64,000 nucleotides of DNA from DASXIF01 sp036498145 (GTDB lineage Bacteria; Actinomycetota; Actinomycetes; Mycobacteriales; Jatrophihabitantaceae), in NCBI GenBank assembly GCA_963708625.1, contig CAVPSV010000005.1, positions 310,001 to 374,000 on the forward strand, in the 5' to 3' direction. Below, in pieces: positions 34,995 through 44,207 of this stretch; positions within the stretch are counted from its first letter, which is position 1; every line of letters begins with the position of its first letter. The position numbers and the translations under genes were made by a program. Under the pieces are notes generated by a model, which saw nothing but the letters and a program-made list of their open reading frames with translations, was not told the DNA's origin and searched no databases.

Positions 34995-35966
34995 GTGCAA
35001 GATGCGGAGTTTCGTCGCGTCCGGCATCTGGTCGCGGCGAGCGTGGGGGATCCGCTGGCGCCGTTCGCGTTGCGACCGGAGAAGAAGTACGTCTTCGCGC
35101 CGGACGGATCGGCGGCCGTCGGGTATTGCGTGCGGCTGGGCACGGCAGTGGCAAGTGGCGATCCGGTCGGATCGGTGACGGCATGGCGCAGCGCGGTGCA
35201 GGCGTTCGTTCGCAACGCCAACGAACGCGGGTTGCGGGTCGCGGTGCTGGGGGCCGGCGAGCGAGCTCGTCCGCTGTGGGCCGAACATGGCCTGAGCAGT
35301 GTGCCGATCGGGCGCGATGTGGTGGTGCGGCGCGCGGACTTCGTGCTCACCGGGCGGCGCTTCCGCAACCTTCGCCAGGCGATCAAGCGATCGCACAACG
35401 CGGGTGTGTGCGTGGAATTTGTGCGCGAGGGCGAACTCGATGCCGACGGCATCGCCGAGCTGCGAGCGCTGTTGCGTGGCTCACGACGGGTGGACACGCG
35501 CGGCTTCTCGATGATCCTCGGCCGCCTCTTCGACGGCCGATCACCCGATGCCGTGCTCGCGATCGCACGTGACGCGCGCGGCACGGCAATAGCGGTGCAC
35601 CGGTACCTGTGGGCCGGTCAGCACGATCTGTCCCTCGACCTGCCGATCCGTTCACCGCACGCATCGAACGGCGTCGACGAGCGCATCGTCGCCGAAGTGG
35701 TGCAGTGGGGCAAGCAGCATGGCGTGGAACGGATCTCGCTCGCCTTCGCGCCGTTCCCGGACCTTTTCGTCAATCGCAGCCACCTCGGGCTGCTGGCGAA
35801 GGTGGCCTACGGCGCAGTGCACCTGCTCGACCCGTTGATCAGTGTGGAACGGCTATACCGGTACCTGCGGAAGTTCCACGCGTTCGATCAGGAGCGCTAT
35901 GTGATGCTGCGCTGGCGGCAGGTGGCGATCGTCGCCCTGGCATTGCTGCTGCTCGAATTCAGCTGA
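34995..35966 (+). CDS. Stand-alone MprF-like (DUF2156) domain protein
   Basis: The 323-residue soluble protein resembles the C-terminal GNAT-like domain of phosphatidylglycerol lysyltransferases: FALRPEKKYVFAPDGSAAVG, AVASGDPVGS, then GRRFRNLRQAIKRSHNAGV and the late SLAFAPFPDLF. The multi-pass flippase domain of MprF is absent; only a weak hydrophobic tail (QVAIVALALLLLEF) remains at the end. It may transfer an aminoacyl group from tRNA to a lipid or other acceptor, or be an acetyltransferase relative; substrate unknown. GTG start. Confidence 0.75.
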   Translation: MQDAEFRRVRHLVAASVGDPLAPFALRPEKKYVFAPDGSAAVGYCVRLGTAVASGDPVGSVTAWRSAVQAFVRNANERGLRVAVLGAGERARPLWAEHGLSSVPIGRDVVVRRADFVLTGRRFRNLRQAIKRSHNAGVCVEFVREGELDADGIAELRALLRGSRRVDTRGFSMILGRLFDGRSPDAVLAIARDARGTAIAVHRYLWAGQHDLSLDLPIRSPHASNGVDERIVAEVVQWGKQHGVERISLAFAPFPDLFVNRSHLGLLAKVAYGAVHLLDPLISVERLYRYLRKFHAFDQERYVMLRWRQVAIVALALLLLEFS

Positions 35967-35983
35967 CCCGCCGGCTCCGGCAA

Positions 35984-36010
35984 CGCTCGGTCGGCTGAAC
36001 CGACCGAGCG
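35984..36010. terminator. Bidirectional terminator-like hairpin
   Basis: CGCTCGGTCGG (35984-35994) and CCGACCGAGCG (36000-36010) form a perfect 11-bp stem with a five-base loop, between two convergent stops (35966 and 36013). No T-run, as often in high-GC genomes. Confidence 0.7.
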
Positions 36011-36012
36011 GC

Positions 36013-36750
36013 TCAGCCGAGCAGGGACGCGACGGCGGCGCGCATCCGGGTCACACCTGCCGTCAAGTCCGTCGCGAGTGCCCCCACTACCTTGTCGCGG
36101 TCGGAGTGTTCCCCGACGGTCGTGCTCTTGGCCAACTGCCGCAGGGCTTTGTAGCTCGCCAGGTAGGCCTCGTGTGCGTCCTTGATCTCGTTGTAGGCGC
36201 CCGCCTTACCTGGCAGCGTCACCTGGAAGGTCACTGCGCGCATGTCTTTGATGAAATCCTCGTACCTCTTCGTCACGACCGGCATGAGCTTGTAGAGGTC
36301 CGTCTTCGCGGCCGCGTCCAGCCAGGTGGTGGCCCCGGTGGCGTCCTGCGCGATCACGGCCCTGGTCTTTTCGAGCTGGCCCGGATCCGGACTGCCGGGA
36401 ACGACGAGCTGGTGAAACTCGACAACCTTGCCGATCAGCTTGGTCAGCACACTCAGGTCGGCATTGGCCGCGGTTTCCAGTTTCTGCACGTCCTTGCCGA
36501 GGGTGTCCAGGTAGCCCTTGGCGCCGAGGACCGACTTGCCGCCCTTGGTCTGGTAGGTGCCGAGATCCTTCCGCAAGGACGCCGTCGCGGCGAGCAGCGG
36601 CTTGTAGCCCTTTGCCGACGCCGCGTACACCTTGTCCAGGCGGTCCCCGATGCTGACGCTGGTGACGGCACCTTTCTTGACGTGCGCGGCATCGCGCGCG
36701 GTGGTCCATTCCTTGCGCTTGGCCTTCCAGGCATCCATCGTCACCGGCAT
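36013..36750 (-). CDS. Unrecognised Lys-rich helical protein A of a divergent pair
   Basis: The 245-residue soluble protein starts MPVTMDAWKAKRKEWTTARD after a good AAGGAGG site. It is predicted almost all-helical, without Cys, signal peptide or membrane helix. It is rich in Lys, Ala, Asp and Thr, with segments such as GYLDTLGKDVQKLETAANAD and LYKLMPVVTKRYEDFIKDMR. No family is recognised. The divergent neighbour is of nearly the same size and shares the opening MPV, an early W-(K/N)-A-K-(R/K) and a similar composition. GC content looks lower than in flanking genes. Helical-bundle or scaffold roles are possible; nothing supports an enzyme. Confidence 0.6.
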   Translation of the reverse strand: MPVTMDAWKAKRKEWTTARDAAHVKKGAVTSVSIGDRLDKVYAASAKGYKPLLAATASLRKDLGTYQTKGGKSVLGAKGYLDTLGKDVQKLETAANADLSVLTKLIGKVVEFHQLVVPGSPDPGQLEKTRAVIAQDATGATTWLDAAAKTDLYKLMPVVTKRYEDFIKDMRAVTFQVTLPGKAGAYNEIKDAHEAYLASYKALRQLAKSTTVGEHSDRDKVVGALATDLTAGVTRMRAAVASLLG

Positions 36751-36986
36751 GTTCTCCGACCTCCTTGGCGGCCCGAGGTCAGGCCGAGTGAGCGCGTGGC
36801 GCGCGCCAGCGGTCCAGTTTCCCCCGAAGGAGCCCACCTGGGAAGCCAGCGGGCCTCGGTGCGACGAGGTCAATTGACGAGCCTCGACGTAGCAACGTCT
36901 GTTGGTTAACATCCGCCTTATACGCTCGACAACCTTGCCAGGGGCGGAACCCCGGGGGCGAGAGGTCGCGCGGAGGGGAACAGACA
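36751..36986. promoter_or_regulatory. Shared spacer of the divergent unknown pair
   Basis: This is the most AT-rich stretch nearby. It contains TTGACG (36874-36879), a short inverted repeat GACGT-AGCA-ACGTC (36886-36899), the palindrome GTTAAC and TATACG (36919-36924), a possible -10 for the plus-strand gene. Ribosome sites AGGAGG (minus) and GAGGGG (plus) lie at the two ends. The layout suggests common control. Confidence 0.45.
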
Positions 36987-37751
36987 ATGCCAGTTCGTCA
37001 ACTGCCGAAGATCCTGACCGTCACCGACTGGAATGCGAAGAAGGGCGTCATCGCGAAGATGGCCGGCGAGACCGGTATCGGCGCGCAACTCACCAAGCTC
37101 AAGGGCGTGTGGGAGAAGACGCCATGGCAGGTGCTCGATCCGGATCAGGCGGTGCTGGCCGCCAAGGTCACCCGTGGCTCATCCGCTCTCATCGACACGC
37201 TGCAGCCGGCCGCAAAGGCGCAATACGGCAAGATCGAGGCGCTGCGAAAGGAACTCTTCGCGTTCGCCGGTTTCGCCGACGAGGTCGAGGCGAAGTTCAA
37301 GAAGTCCAAGGTCATTCCGTCGTCATCGACACAACATGTCAAGAACATGGCAGCCGAGGCGCGCACCTTCGCCACCTCGTTGAAGAATATCGGCGAGGAC
37401 TGGGCCAAGGTGCGCAAGCAGTACGCCGATCAGGAAGCCAAGAACAAGGCCATGGCGCTGCAGACGATCAAGCCGTACTTCGTCTCAATCCGCGACTACG
37501 GCAAGCAGGCCCTGAAGAACCCGACCGTCGCGCAATACAAGGGTGAAGCGAAAAAGGGCTTCCACCAGAACATTCGCGGCATTAGTGCCGCACTGGATCG
37601 CATGCAGGACCCGGCTCTCGCGGCCTGGAAGGACAAGAACTGGCGGCCGCTGGCGATCGACTCCTACATTCCCAAGAACGACGGCGAAGTGAGCGCGAAG
37701 GTCAATCTCGTCCTGGGCAAGGTCGACGAGCTGGAGCGCCTGGTCGGCTGA
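36987..37751 (+). CDS. Unrecognised Lys-rich helical protein B of a divergent pair
   Basis: The 254-residue soluble protein starts MPVRQLPKILTVTDWNAKKG. All-helical by appearance, Lys/Ala-rich, no Cys. Segments include GIGAQLTKLKGVWEKTPWQV, ALRKELFAFAGFADEVEAKF, FATSLKNIGEDWAKVRKQYA and the end VNLVLGKVDELERLVG. It is not recognised. Its size, start and composition mirror protein A across the shared spacer, so the two may be distant paralogues or partners. It ends 11 bases from the convergent pirin gene. Confidence 0.6.
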   Translation: MPVRQLPKILTVTDWNAKKGVIAKMAGETGIGAQLTKLKGVWEKTPWQVLDPDQAVLAAKVTRGSSALIDTLQPAAKAQYGKIEALRKELFAFAGFADEVEAKFKKSKVIPSSSTQHVKNMAAEARTFATSLKNIGEDWAKVRKQYADQEAKNKAMALQTIKPYFVSIRDYGKQALKNPTVAQYKGEAKKGFHQNIRGISAALDRMQDPALAAWKDKNWRPLAIDSYIPKNDGEVSAKVNLVLGKVDELERLVG

Positions 37752-37762
37752 GGCGCACGTGC

Positions 37763-38731
37763 TCAGCCGGTGTGCGGCATCAGCGCGTTGTCCGGGATGA
37801 CGCCGAGACGGCCGGCCTGGTAGTCCTCGATCGCCTGAATCAGTTCCTCGCGGGTGTTCATCACGAACGGGCCGTAGTGCGCGACCGGTTCGCGGATCGG
37901 CTGGCCACCGAGCAGCACCACTTCCAGCGCCGGCCGGTTCGAATCCTGGCTGTCCCCGGCGGCGACGGTGATCCGATCGCCCGGTCCGAACACCGCCAGC
38001 TGACCGCCATGGATCGGGCGGCCCTCGGCGCCGACCGTGCCTTTACCGGACAGCACGTAGAGCAGTGCATTGAAGTCGGTACGCCACGGCAGCGAGAGCT
38101 GCGCCCCTGGGGAGATGCTCGCGTGCGCCATCGTGATCGGTGTGTAGGTCGAACCCGGGCCGTGGTACCCGCCGATGTCGCCGGCGATGATGCGCACCAG
38201 CGCGCCACCGTCCGCCGAACTCACCAGGGTGGCGTCCCCGCCTTCGATCGCCTGGTACTTGGGTGCCGCGAACTTGTCCTTCTTCGGCAGATTCACCCAC
38301 AGCTGCAGACCGTGGAACGCGCCGCCGGAGACGACCAGTTCCTCGGGCGGTGTCTCGATGTGCAAGATCCCGGCTCCTGCGGTCATCCACTGCGTCGCGC
38401 CGTTGTTGATCACACCACCGCCGCCGTGGCTGTCCTGGTGCTGGAACGTCCCGTCGATCATGTACGTCACCGTCTCGAAGCCCCGGTGCGGGTGCCAGTT
38501 CGTGCCCTTCGGCTCTCCCGGCGCGTAATCCACCTCACCCATCTGGTCCATGTGCACGAACGGGTCGAGGTCTGCGGTGGACACGCCCGCGAACGCGCGC
38601 ACGACCGGGAAACCCTCACCCTCGTAGCCGCGGGGTCCGGTGGAGATCTGCTTGACCGCCCGTTCGGAATCGCCGAGGGAAGCGGCTGCGATTCGCGGCA
38701 GGGTCAGCGTGTCGGCAGTGATCGCGGGCAT
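37763..38731 (-). CDS. Pirin family protein
   Basis: The bicupin protein of 322 residues has the N-terminal metal-binding cupin NWHPHRGFETVTYMIDGTFQ (two His, one Glu), then the partner His in GAGILHIETP. The C-terminal cupin-like domain is complete (FGPGDRITVAAG). Bacterial pirins act as quercetin dioxygenases or bind regulators; the actual role here is unknown. Confidence 0.93.
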   Translation of the reverse strand: MPAITADTLTLPRIAAASLGDSERAVKQISTGPRGYEGEGFPVVRAFAGVSTADLDPFVHMDQMGEVDYAPGEPKGTNWHPHRGFETVTYMIDGTFQHQDSHGGGGVINNGATQWMTAGAGILHIETPPEELVVSGGAFHGLQLWVNLPKKDKFAAPKYQAIEGGDATLVSSADGGALVRIIAGDIGGYHGPGSTYTPITMAHASISPGAQLSLPWRTDFNALLYVLSGKGTVGAEGRPIHGGQLAVFGPGDRITVAAGDSQDSNRPALEVVLLGGQPIREPVAHYGPFVMNTREELIQAIEDYQAGRLGVIPDNALMPHTG

Positions 38732-38817
38732 GACGTCCTCCAGCAGGTAGTTGCGAAGTCAACTGTACTGGCAAACGCGGGTCCGGGCCGGTGCATTCCC
38801 GCCGAACGTCGAGCCGA

Positions 38818-41107
38818 TCAGTCCCCGGCGAAGCGGAGCCAGAGCGCGCCCAGCGGGGGCACTCGCAGCACGACCGAGGCCGGCTGCCCGTGCCATGGCC
38901 GCGCCTCGGCGTCGACGCCGCCGAAGTTGCCGACGCCCGAGCCGAAGTACGCCTGCGCGTCGGTGTTCACCACCTCGTCCCACCGGCCCGCCTTCGGCAG
39001 CCCCACCCGGTAGCCCTCGTGCGGTACCGGTGAGAAGTTGGCGATGCATGCCAGCATCGAGGCGTCCGTGCCGAAGCGCAGGAACGAGTAGATGTTGCCG
39101 GCGGCGTCGTTGGCATCGATCCAGCCGAAACCTTCCGGCACGGTGTCCTGCGACCACAGCGCCGCGGTCTGCCTGGTAGACGCGATTGAGGTCGGTGATC
39201 AGACGCGCCACGCCACGATGATCGGGGGCGTCCAGCAGCCACCAGTCCAGCGAGCGGTTCTCGGCCCACTCGCCGCCCTGCGCGAACTCCTGGCCCATGA
39301 ACAACAGCTGCTTGCCCGGGTGCGCCCACATGAAGGCGTACAGCGCCCGCAACGTGGCCATCTGCTGCCAGCGGTCACCGGGGATCTTGTTGAGCAACGA
39401 TCCCTTGCCATGCACCACCTCGTCGTGTGACAGCGGCAGCACGAAGTTCTCCGTGTACGCATACATCATCGAGAACGTCATCTCGTTGTGATGCCACTGC
39501 CGGTGCACCGGCTCGTGCGAGATGTAGGCCAGCGTGTCGTGCATCCAGCCCATGTTCCATTTGAAGCCGAAGCCCAGACCGCCCAGGTGGGTGGCGCGGG
39601 TGACGCCGGGCCACGACGTGGACTCCTCGGCAATGGTCACGACACCGGGCACCCGCTTGTACACGGTGGCGTTCATCTCCTGCAGGAACGCCACCGCTTC
39701 CAGGTTTTCCCGGCCGCCGTGGATGTTCGGCTCCCACTCCCCGTCGTTGCGCGAGTAGTCCAGATAGAGCATCGAGGCGACGGCGTCCACCCGCAGGCCG
39801 TCGACGTGGTACTCCTCTAGCCAGTACAGCGCGTTCGCCACCAGGAAGTTGCGCACTTCGCTGCGGCCGAAGTCGAATACGTAGGTGCCCCAGTCGGGCT
39901 GCTCGCCGCGGCGCGGATCCGCATGCTCGTACAGCGGCGTGCCGTCGAACCTGGCCAGCGCCCACTCGTCCTTCGGGAAATGCGCGGGCACCCAGTCCAC
40001 GATGACGCCGATGCCGGCCTGGTGCAGTGCGTCCACCAGGTGCCGAAGCTCGTCCGGGTCGCCGAAGCGCGCGGACGGCGCGTAGTACGAGGACACCTGA
40101 TAGCCCCACGAACCACCGAACGGATGCTCGGCCACCGGCAGGAACTCGACATGGGTGAACCCGCACTCGAGCACGTGCTGGACGAGTTCGTCGGCCAGCT
40201 CGCGGTAGCCAAGTCCCATCCGCCAAGAACCCAGGTGCACCTCGTAGATCGACATCGGCGCGGCGTGCCACGCGGTGCTCGCGCGGTGCGCCAGCCACGC
40301 GGCGTCCTGCCAGTTGTACTGCGAGGTGTACACCACTGACGCCGTGGCCGGCGGTACCTCGGTACGGAACGCCATCGGGTCGGCTTTGCTACGCCACTGG
40401 CCGTCGGCACCGAGCACCTGGAACTTGTAACGGCAGCCGTCACCGACGTCCGGGACGAACAGCTCCCACACGCCGGACGAACCCAGCGAGCGCATCGGTA
40501 GCGCGCGTCCGGACCAATAGTCGAAGTCGCCGGCGACCCGCACCCCTCGCGCGTTCGGGGCCCACACCGCGAACGACGTGCCGGTCACCGTTCCGCCCGG
40601 GGTCTGGTAGCTGCGCACGTGCGCGCCGAGCACTTGCCACAGGTTCTCGTGCCGACCCTCGCCGATCAGGTGCAGGTCGACCTCGCCCACTGTCGGCAGC
40701 CACCGGTACGGGTCGTCCACCAGGAAGCAGTCGGCGCCGTACTGCACCTCGAGCCGGTAGTCCGCGGGCGGCCCGGCGAGCACCCCCTCGAACAGGCCAC
40801 CGTCGTGCACCCGCAGCATCGGCACCCGAGCGTCGCCGGCGACCACGGTCACCGCCGCCGCCTCCGGTCGCAGCGTGCGGATCACCGTGGTGCCGTCCGC
40901 GCTGGGGTGGGCACCCAGGATGCCGTGCGGGTCGGGGTCAGCGCCGGCCACCAGCCGGTCCAGTGCATCGCGCGGCGGGGTGGGAGATGCATGCCGCGCA
41001 ACCGGCGCAACCGGCGCAGCCGGCGCAGCCGGTGCCGCGGGAGTCGCGGGTGGAGTCGCCGCTGGTGTCGCGGCTGGAGTTGCCGGTGGCGATCCGGGCT
41101 TGGTCAT
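38818..41107 (-). CDS. glgB: 1,4-alpha-glucan branching enzyme (one frameshift)
   Basis: This GH13 enzyme introduces alpha-1,6 branches into glucan built by GlgE. About 763 residues. Residues 5-45 are a low-complexity stretch of Pro, Ala and Thr (PATPAATPAAT type), followed by the N-terminal beta domains and the catalytic barrel: DWVPAHFPKDEWAL, nucleophile Asp in GLRVDAVASMLYLDY, acid/base Glu in TIAEESTSWPGVT and LSHDEVVHGKGSLLNKIPGD. A shift near 39172 separates LITDLNRVYQAD from the C-terminal VPEGFGWIDANDAAGN. The ATG overlaps the pep2 stop, so translation is coupled. Confidence 0.95.
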
Positions 41108-42483
41108 GACGGTGCCTCCTCGGCAAGGCGGGTCAGCGAGGCCAGCGGGATGGGCAGCCAGGACGGCCGGTTCCGCGCCTCGTAGACCGCCTCGTAGACG
41201 GCCTTGTCGGCTTCCAGAGCACGCAGCAGCACCGCATGCTCCCGCGGGTCGTGCCCAGACACCTCGGCGTATCCGGTGCAGAACGCGTCGCGGTTTCGGG
41301 TCGTCCATTCCGCGGCGCGATAGTTCAGTTGCGTATCGAAATCGGCTTCGATGACGCGGTGATGCCCGGCGTAGGAGAACGAACGCAACATCCCCGCGAC
41401 ATCACGAAGCGGCGAATCCGGCAATCGGCGGGCCGAGATCTCAGCCATCGGCTCGCCTTCGAAGTCGATGATCACCCACCTGGTTACGGTGCGCAGCGCC
41501 TGGCCGAGGTGCAGGTCACCGTGGATGCGCTGGACCGGCACGTCCTCGTCGAGTTCCGCGAAGTCCGCGAACGCACGCTGCAGTGGCGCGGACACCGGGG
41601 CCAGGGCTGGGACCACCTCGACGGCCTGCTCCAGGCGCAACCCCATCGCGTCGGCCCGGGCGCGCAGCACGTCGCGGGGCGCGGTCTCCGATCCGAGCGC
41701 GGTGGCGAGGTCGGCATGGGTCTCCGCGACCGCGACGCCCAGGCGATGCGCCTCACCGGCGAAATCGCCGCCGGCCTCCTCGGCGTGCAGATCACGTTCG
41801 GCCATCAGATCCCGCACGCTCGCTTTGGCCAACTCCCACCCGTCGGTCGCGGTGGTGAGGAACTCCTGCACCATCGCGAGCGCATAGCGCTCACCGTCGA
41901 TCTCGCCCGCGACCGAACCGAGCAGGCGCGCGATGTGCCGCGCGCCCAGTTCACCGAGTGCTGCATGGATCTCGATGTCCGGATTCACGCCCGGCTGCAG
42001 CCGGCGGAACACCTTCATGATCGCCGCGTCGTCGTAGACCAGCGACGTGTTGGACTGCTCGGCCGTCAACACCAGGCTGGAGACCTGCTGCGGAATGTCT
42101 TCCGGGCCGACGTACCGCTGGAATTCCAGCGGCCCAACGACGCGCGCGGAGCGCACGGCGTCGAGCCATGCTCCGGTGACGTCCTTGTCGTGTAATGCGT
42201 CGTAGATCCACAGCGGGACGTCGTCCACCTTCACCGAACCGAGCAACACATGATCGAGGGTGTCCACCGGCTCGGCGTGGGTCACCAGCGGCACCTGATA
42301 GCGGTCGTGGCCCCCGTCGGCGTACTCGACCTCCGCCAGCCACAGCTCGACCGCGGGCGGGCCTGCGGCGAACTCCGTCAGCGGGGTCACGTCCACGGAC
42401 AGCTCGCGTCCCTTGCCGCCGAACCAGCGCTGGGTCGGCAACCAGCGCGCTACCAGTGGTTGCAGCTCATCGCGCGGTATCAC
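41104..42483 (-). CDS. pep2: Maltokinase
   Basis: It phosphorylates maltose with ATP to maltose-1-phosphate, the substrate of GlgE. The 459-residue kinase-like protein has an N-terminal lid domain (WLPTQRWFGGKGRELSVDV) and the aminoglycoside-kinase-like catalytic site: HGDLHLGQAL followed by IIDFEGEPM. The GTG start at 42483 overlaps the treS stop, and its own TGA overlaps the glgB ATG. This organisation favours fixed stoichiometry. Confidence 0.95.
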   Translation of the reverse strand: MIPRDELQPLVARWLPTQRWFGGKGRELSVDVTPLTEFAAGPPAVELWLAEVEYADGGHDRYQVPLVTHAEPVDTLDHVLLGSVKVDDVPLWIYDALHDKDVTGAWLDAVRSARVVGPLEFQRYVGPEDIPQQVSSLVLTAEQSNTSLVYDDAAIMKVFRRLQPGVNPDIEIHAALGELGARHIARLLGSVAGEIDGERYALAMVQEFLTTATDGWELAKASVRDLMAERDLHAEEAGGDFAGEAHRLGVAVAETHADLATALGSETAPRDVLRARADAMGLRLEQAVEVVPALAPVSAPLQRAFADFAELDEDVPVQRIHGDLHLGQALRTVTRWVIIDFEGEPMAEISARRLPDSPLRDVAGMLRSFSYAGHHRVIEADFDTQLNYRAAEWTTRNRDAFCTGYAEVSGHDPREHAVLLRALEADKAVYEAVYEARNRPSWLPIPLASLTRLAEEAPS

Positions 42484-44186
42484 GACGCACCTCCGCTGTT
42501 GGCCACGTCCACTGCGGCGGGTTCCCCGGTGACCTGCGCGGTGCGTGGGATCCGCAACCAGTAGAAGGCGTGCCCGCCGAGGGTGAGCAGGTACGGCAGC
42601 TCGCCGATGCGGGGGAAATGCGTGCCACCGAGCAGTTCGATGGGTTCCACACCCTGCCACGGACGCAGGTCCAGTTCGACCGGCTGCGCGAACCGGGACA
42701 GGTTGTTCACGCACAGCACGATGTCGTCGCCGAACTCGCGGACGAAGCTGAGCACAGACGGGTTGCTACCCCCGATGTCGGCGAACGTACCCAGACCGAA
42801 TGCGGGGTTCGCCTTTCTCAGCTGGATCATGCGGCGGGTCCAGTGCAGCAGTGACGAGCTGTTGCGGGTCTGTGATTCGACGTTGGTCACCTGATAGCCG
42901 TAGATGGAGTCCATGTTCACCGGCAGGTACAGCCGGCCGGGCTCACACGTCGAGAAGCCGGCGTTGCGGTCCGGGGTCCACTGCATCGGCGTGCGCACGC
43001 CGTCCCGGTCGCCGAGCCAGATGTTGTCGCCCATCCCGATCTCGTCGCCGTAATAGAGCACGGGGGATCCCGGCAGGGAGAGCAGTAGCGCGGTGAACAG
43101 TTCGATCTGATCGATGTCGTTCTCCAGCAGTGGCGCGAGCCGCCGCCGAATACCGATGTTCGCCTTCATCCGAGGATCCGTGGCGTACTCCGACCACATG
43201 TAGTCACGCTCGTCGTCGGTGACCATCTCCAGCGTCAGCTCGTCGTGATTGCGCAGGAAGATGCCCCACTGGCAGTTGGCGGGAATGGGCGGCGTCTGCG
43301 CCATGATCTCCGAGATGGGGTAGCGCGATTCGCGCCGCACCGCCATGAAGATGCGCGGCATCACCGGGAAGTGAAAAGCCATGTGGCACTCGTCGCCGCC
43401 GGTGGCCGGGTCACCGAAGTACTCCACGACATCGGCCGGCCACTGGTTCGCCTCGCACAGCAGCACCCGGTCCGGGTAGTCGCGGTCCACCTCCTTGCGG
43501 ATGCGCTTGAGGAAGTCGTGCGTCTCGGGCAGGTTCTCGCCGTTGGTGCCGTCGCGAACGTAGAGGTAGGGCACCGCGTCCAGGCGAAAGCCGTCGACGC
43601 CGAGGTCGAGCCAGAACCGCAGTGCGTCCAGGATCGCCTGCTGCACATCGGGTGAGTCGAAGTTCAGGTCGGGCTGGTGGCCGAAGAACCGGTGCCAGAA
43701 GTACTGCTTGCGCACCGGGTCGAAGGTCCAGTTCGACGGCTCGGTGTCGACGAAGATGACCCGTGCGTCCGGGTACTTGGTGTCATCGTCGCTCCAGATG
43801 TAGAAGTCGCCGTACGGCCCGTCCGGGTCCGATCGCGAGGCCTGGAACCACGGGTGCGCATCCGAGGTGTGGTTCATGACCACGTCGATGATCACCCGGA
43901 TGCCGCGCTCGTGCGCGGCGTCCAGGAACGACTTGAAGTCCTCGATGGTGCCGAACTCCGGTAGCACGCCGGTGTAGTCGCTGACGTCATAACCGCCGTC
44001 GCGCAGCGGGGACGGGTAGAACGGCGGCAGCCACAGGCAGTCCACGCCCAGCCATTGCAGGTAGTCGAGCTTGTCCGCCAGCCCGCGCAGATCGCCGGTG
44101 CCGTCACCGTTGGAGTCGGAGAAGCCGCGAACCAGCACCTCGTAGAACACAGCCCGTTTGAACCACGCCGGGTCCGGAACAGTCAC
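42480..44186 (-). CDS. treS: Trehalose synthase (maltose alpha-D-glucosyltransferase)
   Basis: It interconverts trehalose and maltose. The 568-residue GH13 protein starts PDPAWFKRAVFYEVLVRGF and carries VIIDVVMNHTSDAHPWFQ, the nucleophile Asp in DGFRLDAVPYLY, the acid/base Glu in LLCEANQWPADV and the transition-state Asp in FLRNHDELTLEMV. It is intact. It feeds pep2 directly, as in the TreS-Pep2-GlgE route; the two genes overlap by four bases. Confidence 0.96.
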   Translation of the reverse strand: MTVPDPAWFKRAVFYEVLVRGFSDSNGDGTGDLRGLADKLDYLQWLGVDCLWLPPFYPSPLRDGGYDVSDYTGVLPEFGTIEDFKSFLDAAHERGIRVIIDVVMNHTSDAHPWFQASRSDPDGPYGDFYIWSDDDTKYPDARVIFVDTEPSNWTFDPVRKQYFWHRFFGHQPDLNFDSPDVQQAILDALRFWLDLGVDGFRLDAVPYLYVRDGTNGENLPETHDFLKRIRKEVDRDYPDRVLLCEANQWPADVVEYFGDPATGGDECHMAFHFPVMPRIFMAVRRESRYPISEIMAQTPPIPANCQWGIFLRNHDELTLEMVTDDERDYMWSEYATDPRMKANIGIRRRLAPLLENDIDQIELFTALLLSLPGSPVLYYGDEIGMGDNIWLGDRDGVRTPMQWTPDRNAGFSTCEPGRLYLPVNMDSIYGYQVTNVESQTRNSSSLLHWTRRMIQLRKANPAFGLGTFADIGGSNPSVLSFVREFGDDIVLCVNNLSRFAQPVELDLRPWQGVEPIELLGGTHFPRIGELPYLLTLGGHAFYWLRIPRTAQVTGEPAAVDVANSGGAS

Positions 44187-44207
44187 GATTGCTTCCTCAC
44201 AACCAGT

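Noticed and set aside
36013..37751. Toxin-antitoxin or WXG100-secretion pair
   Set aside because: Proteins are about 250 residues, divergently transcribed, lack WxG, YxxxD or toxin motifs, and there is no overlap or operon arrangement typical of such pairs.
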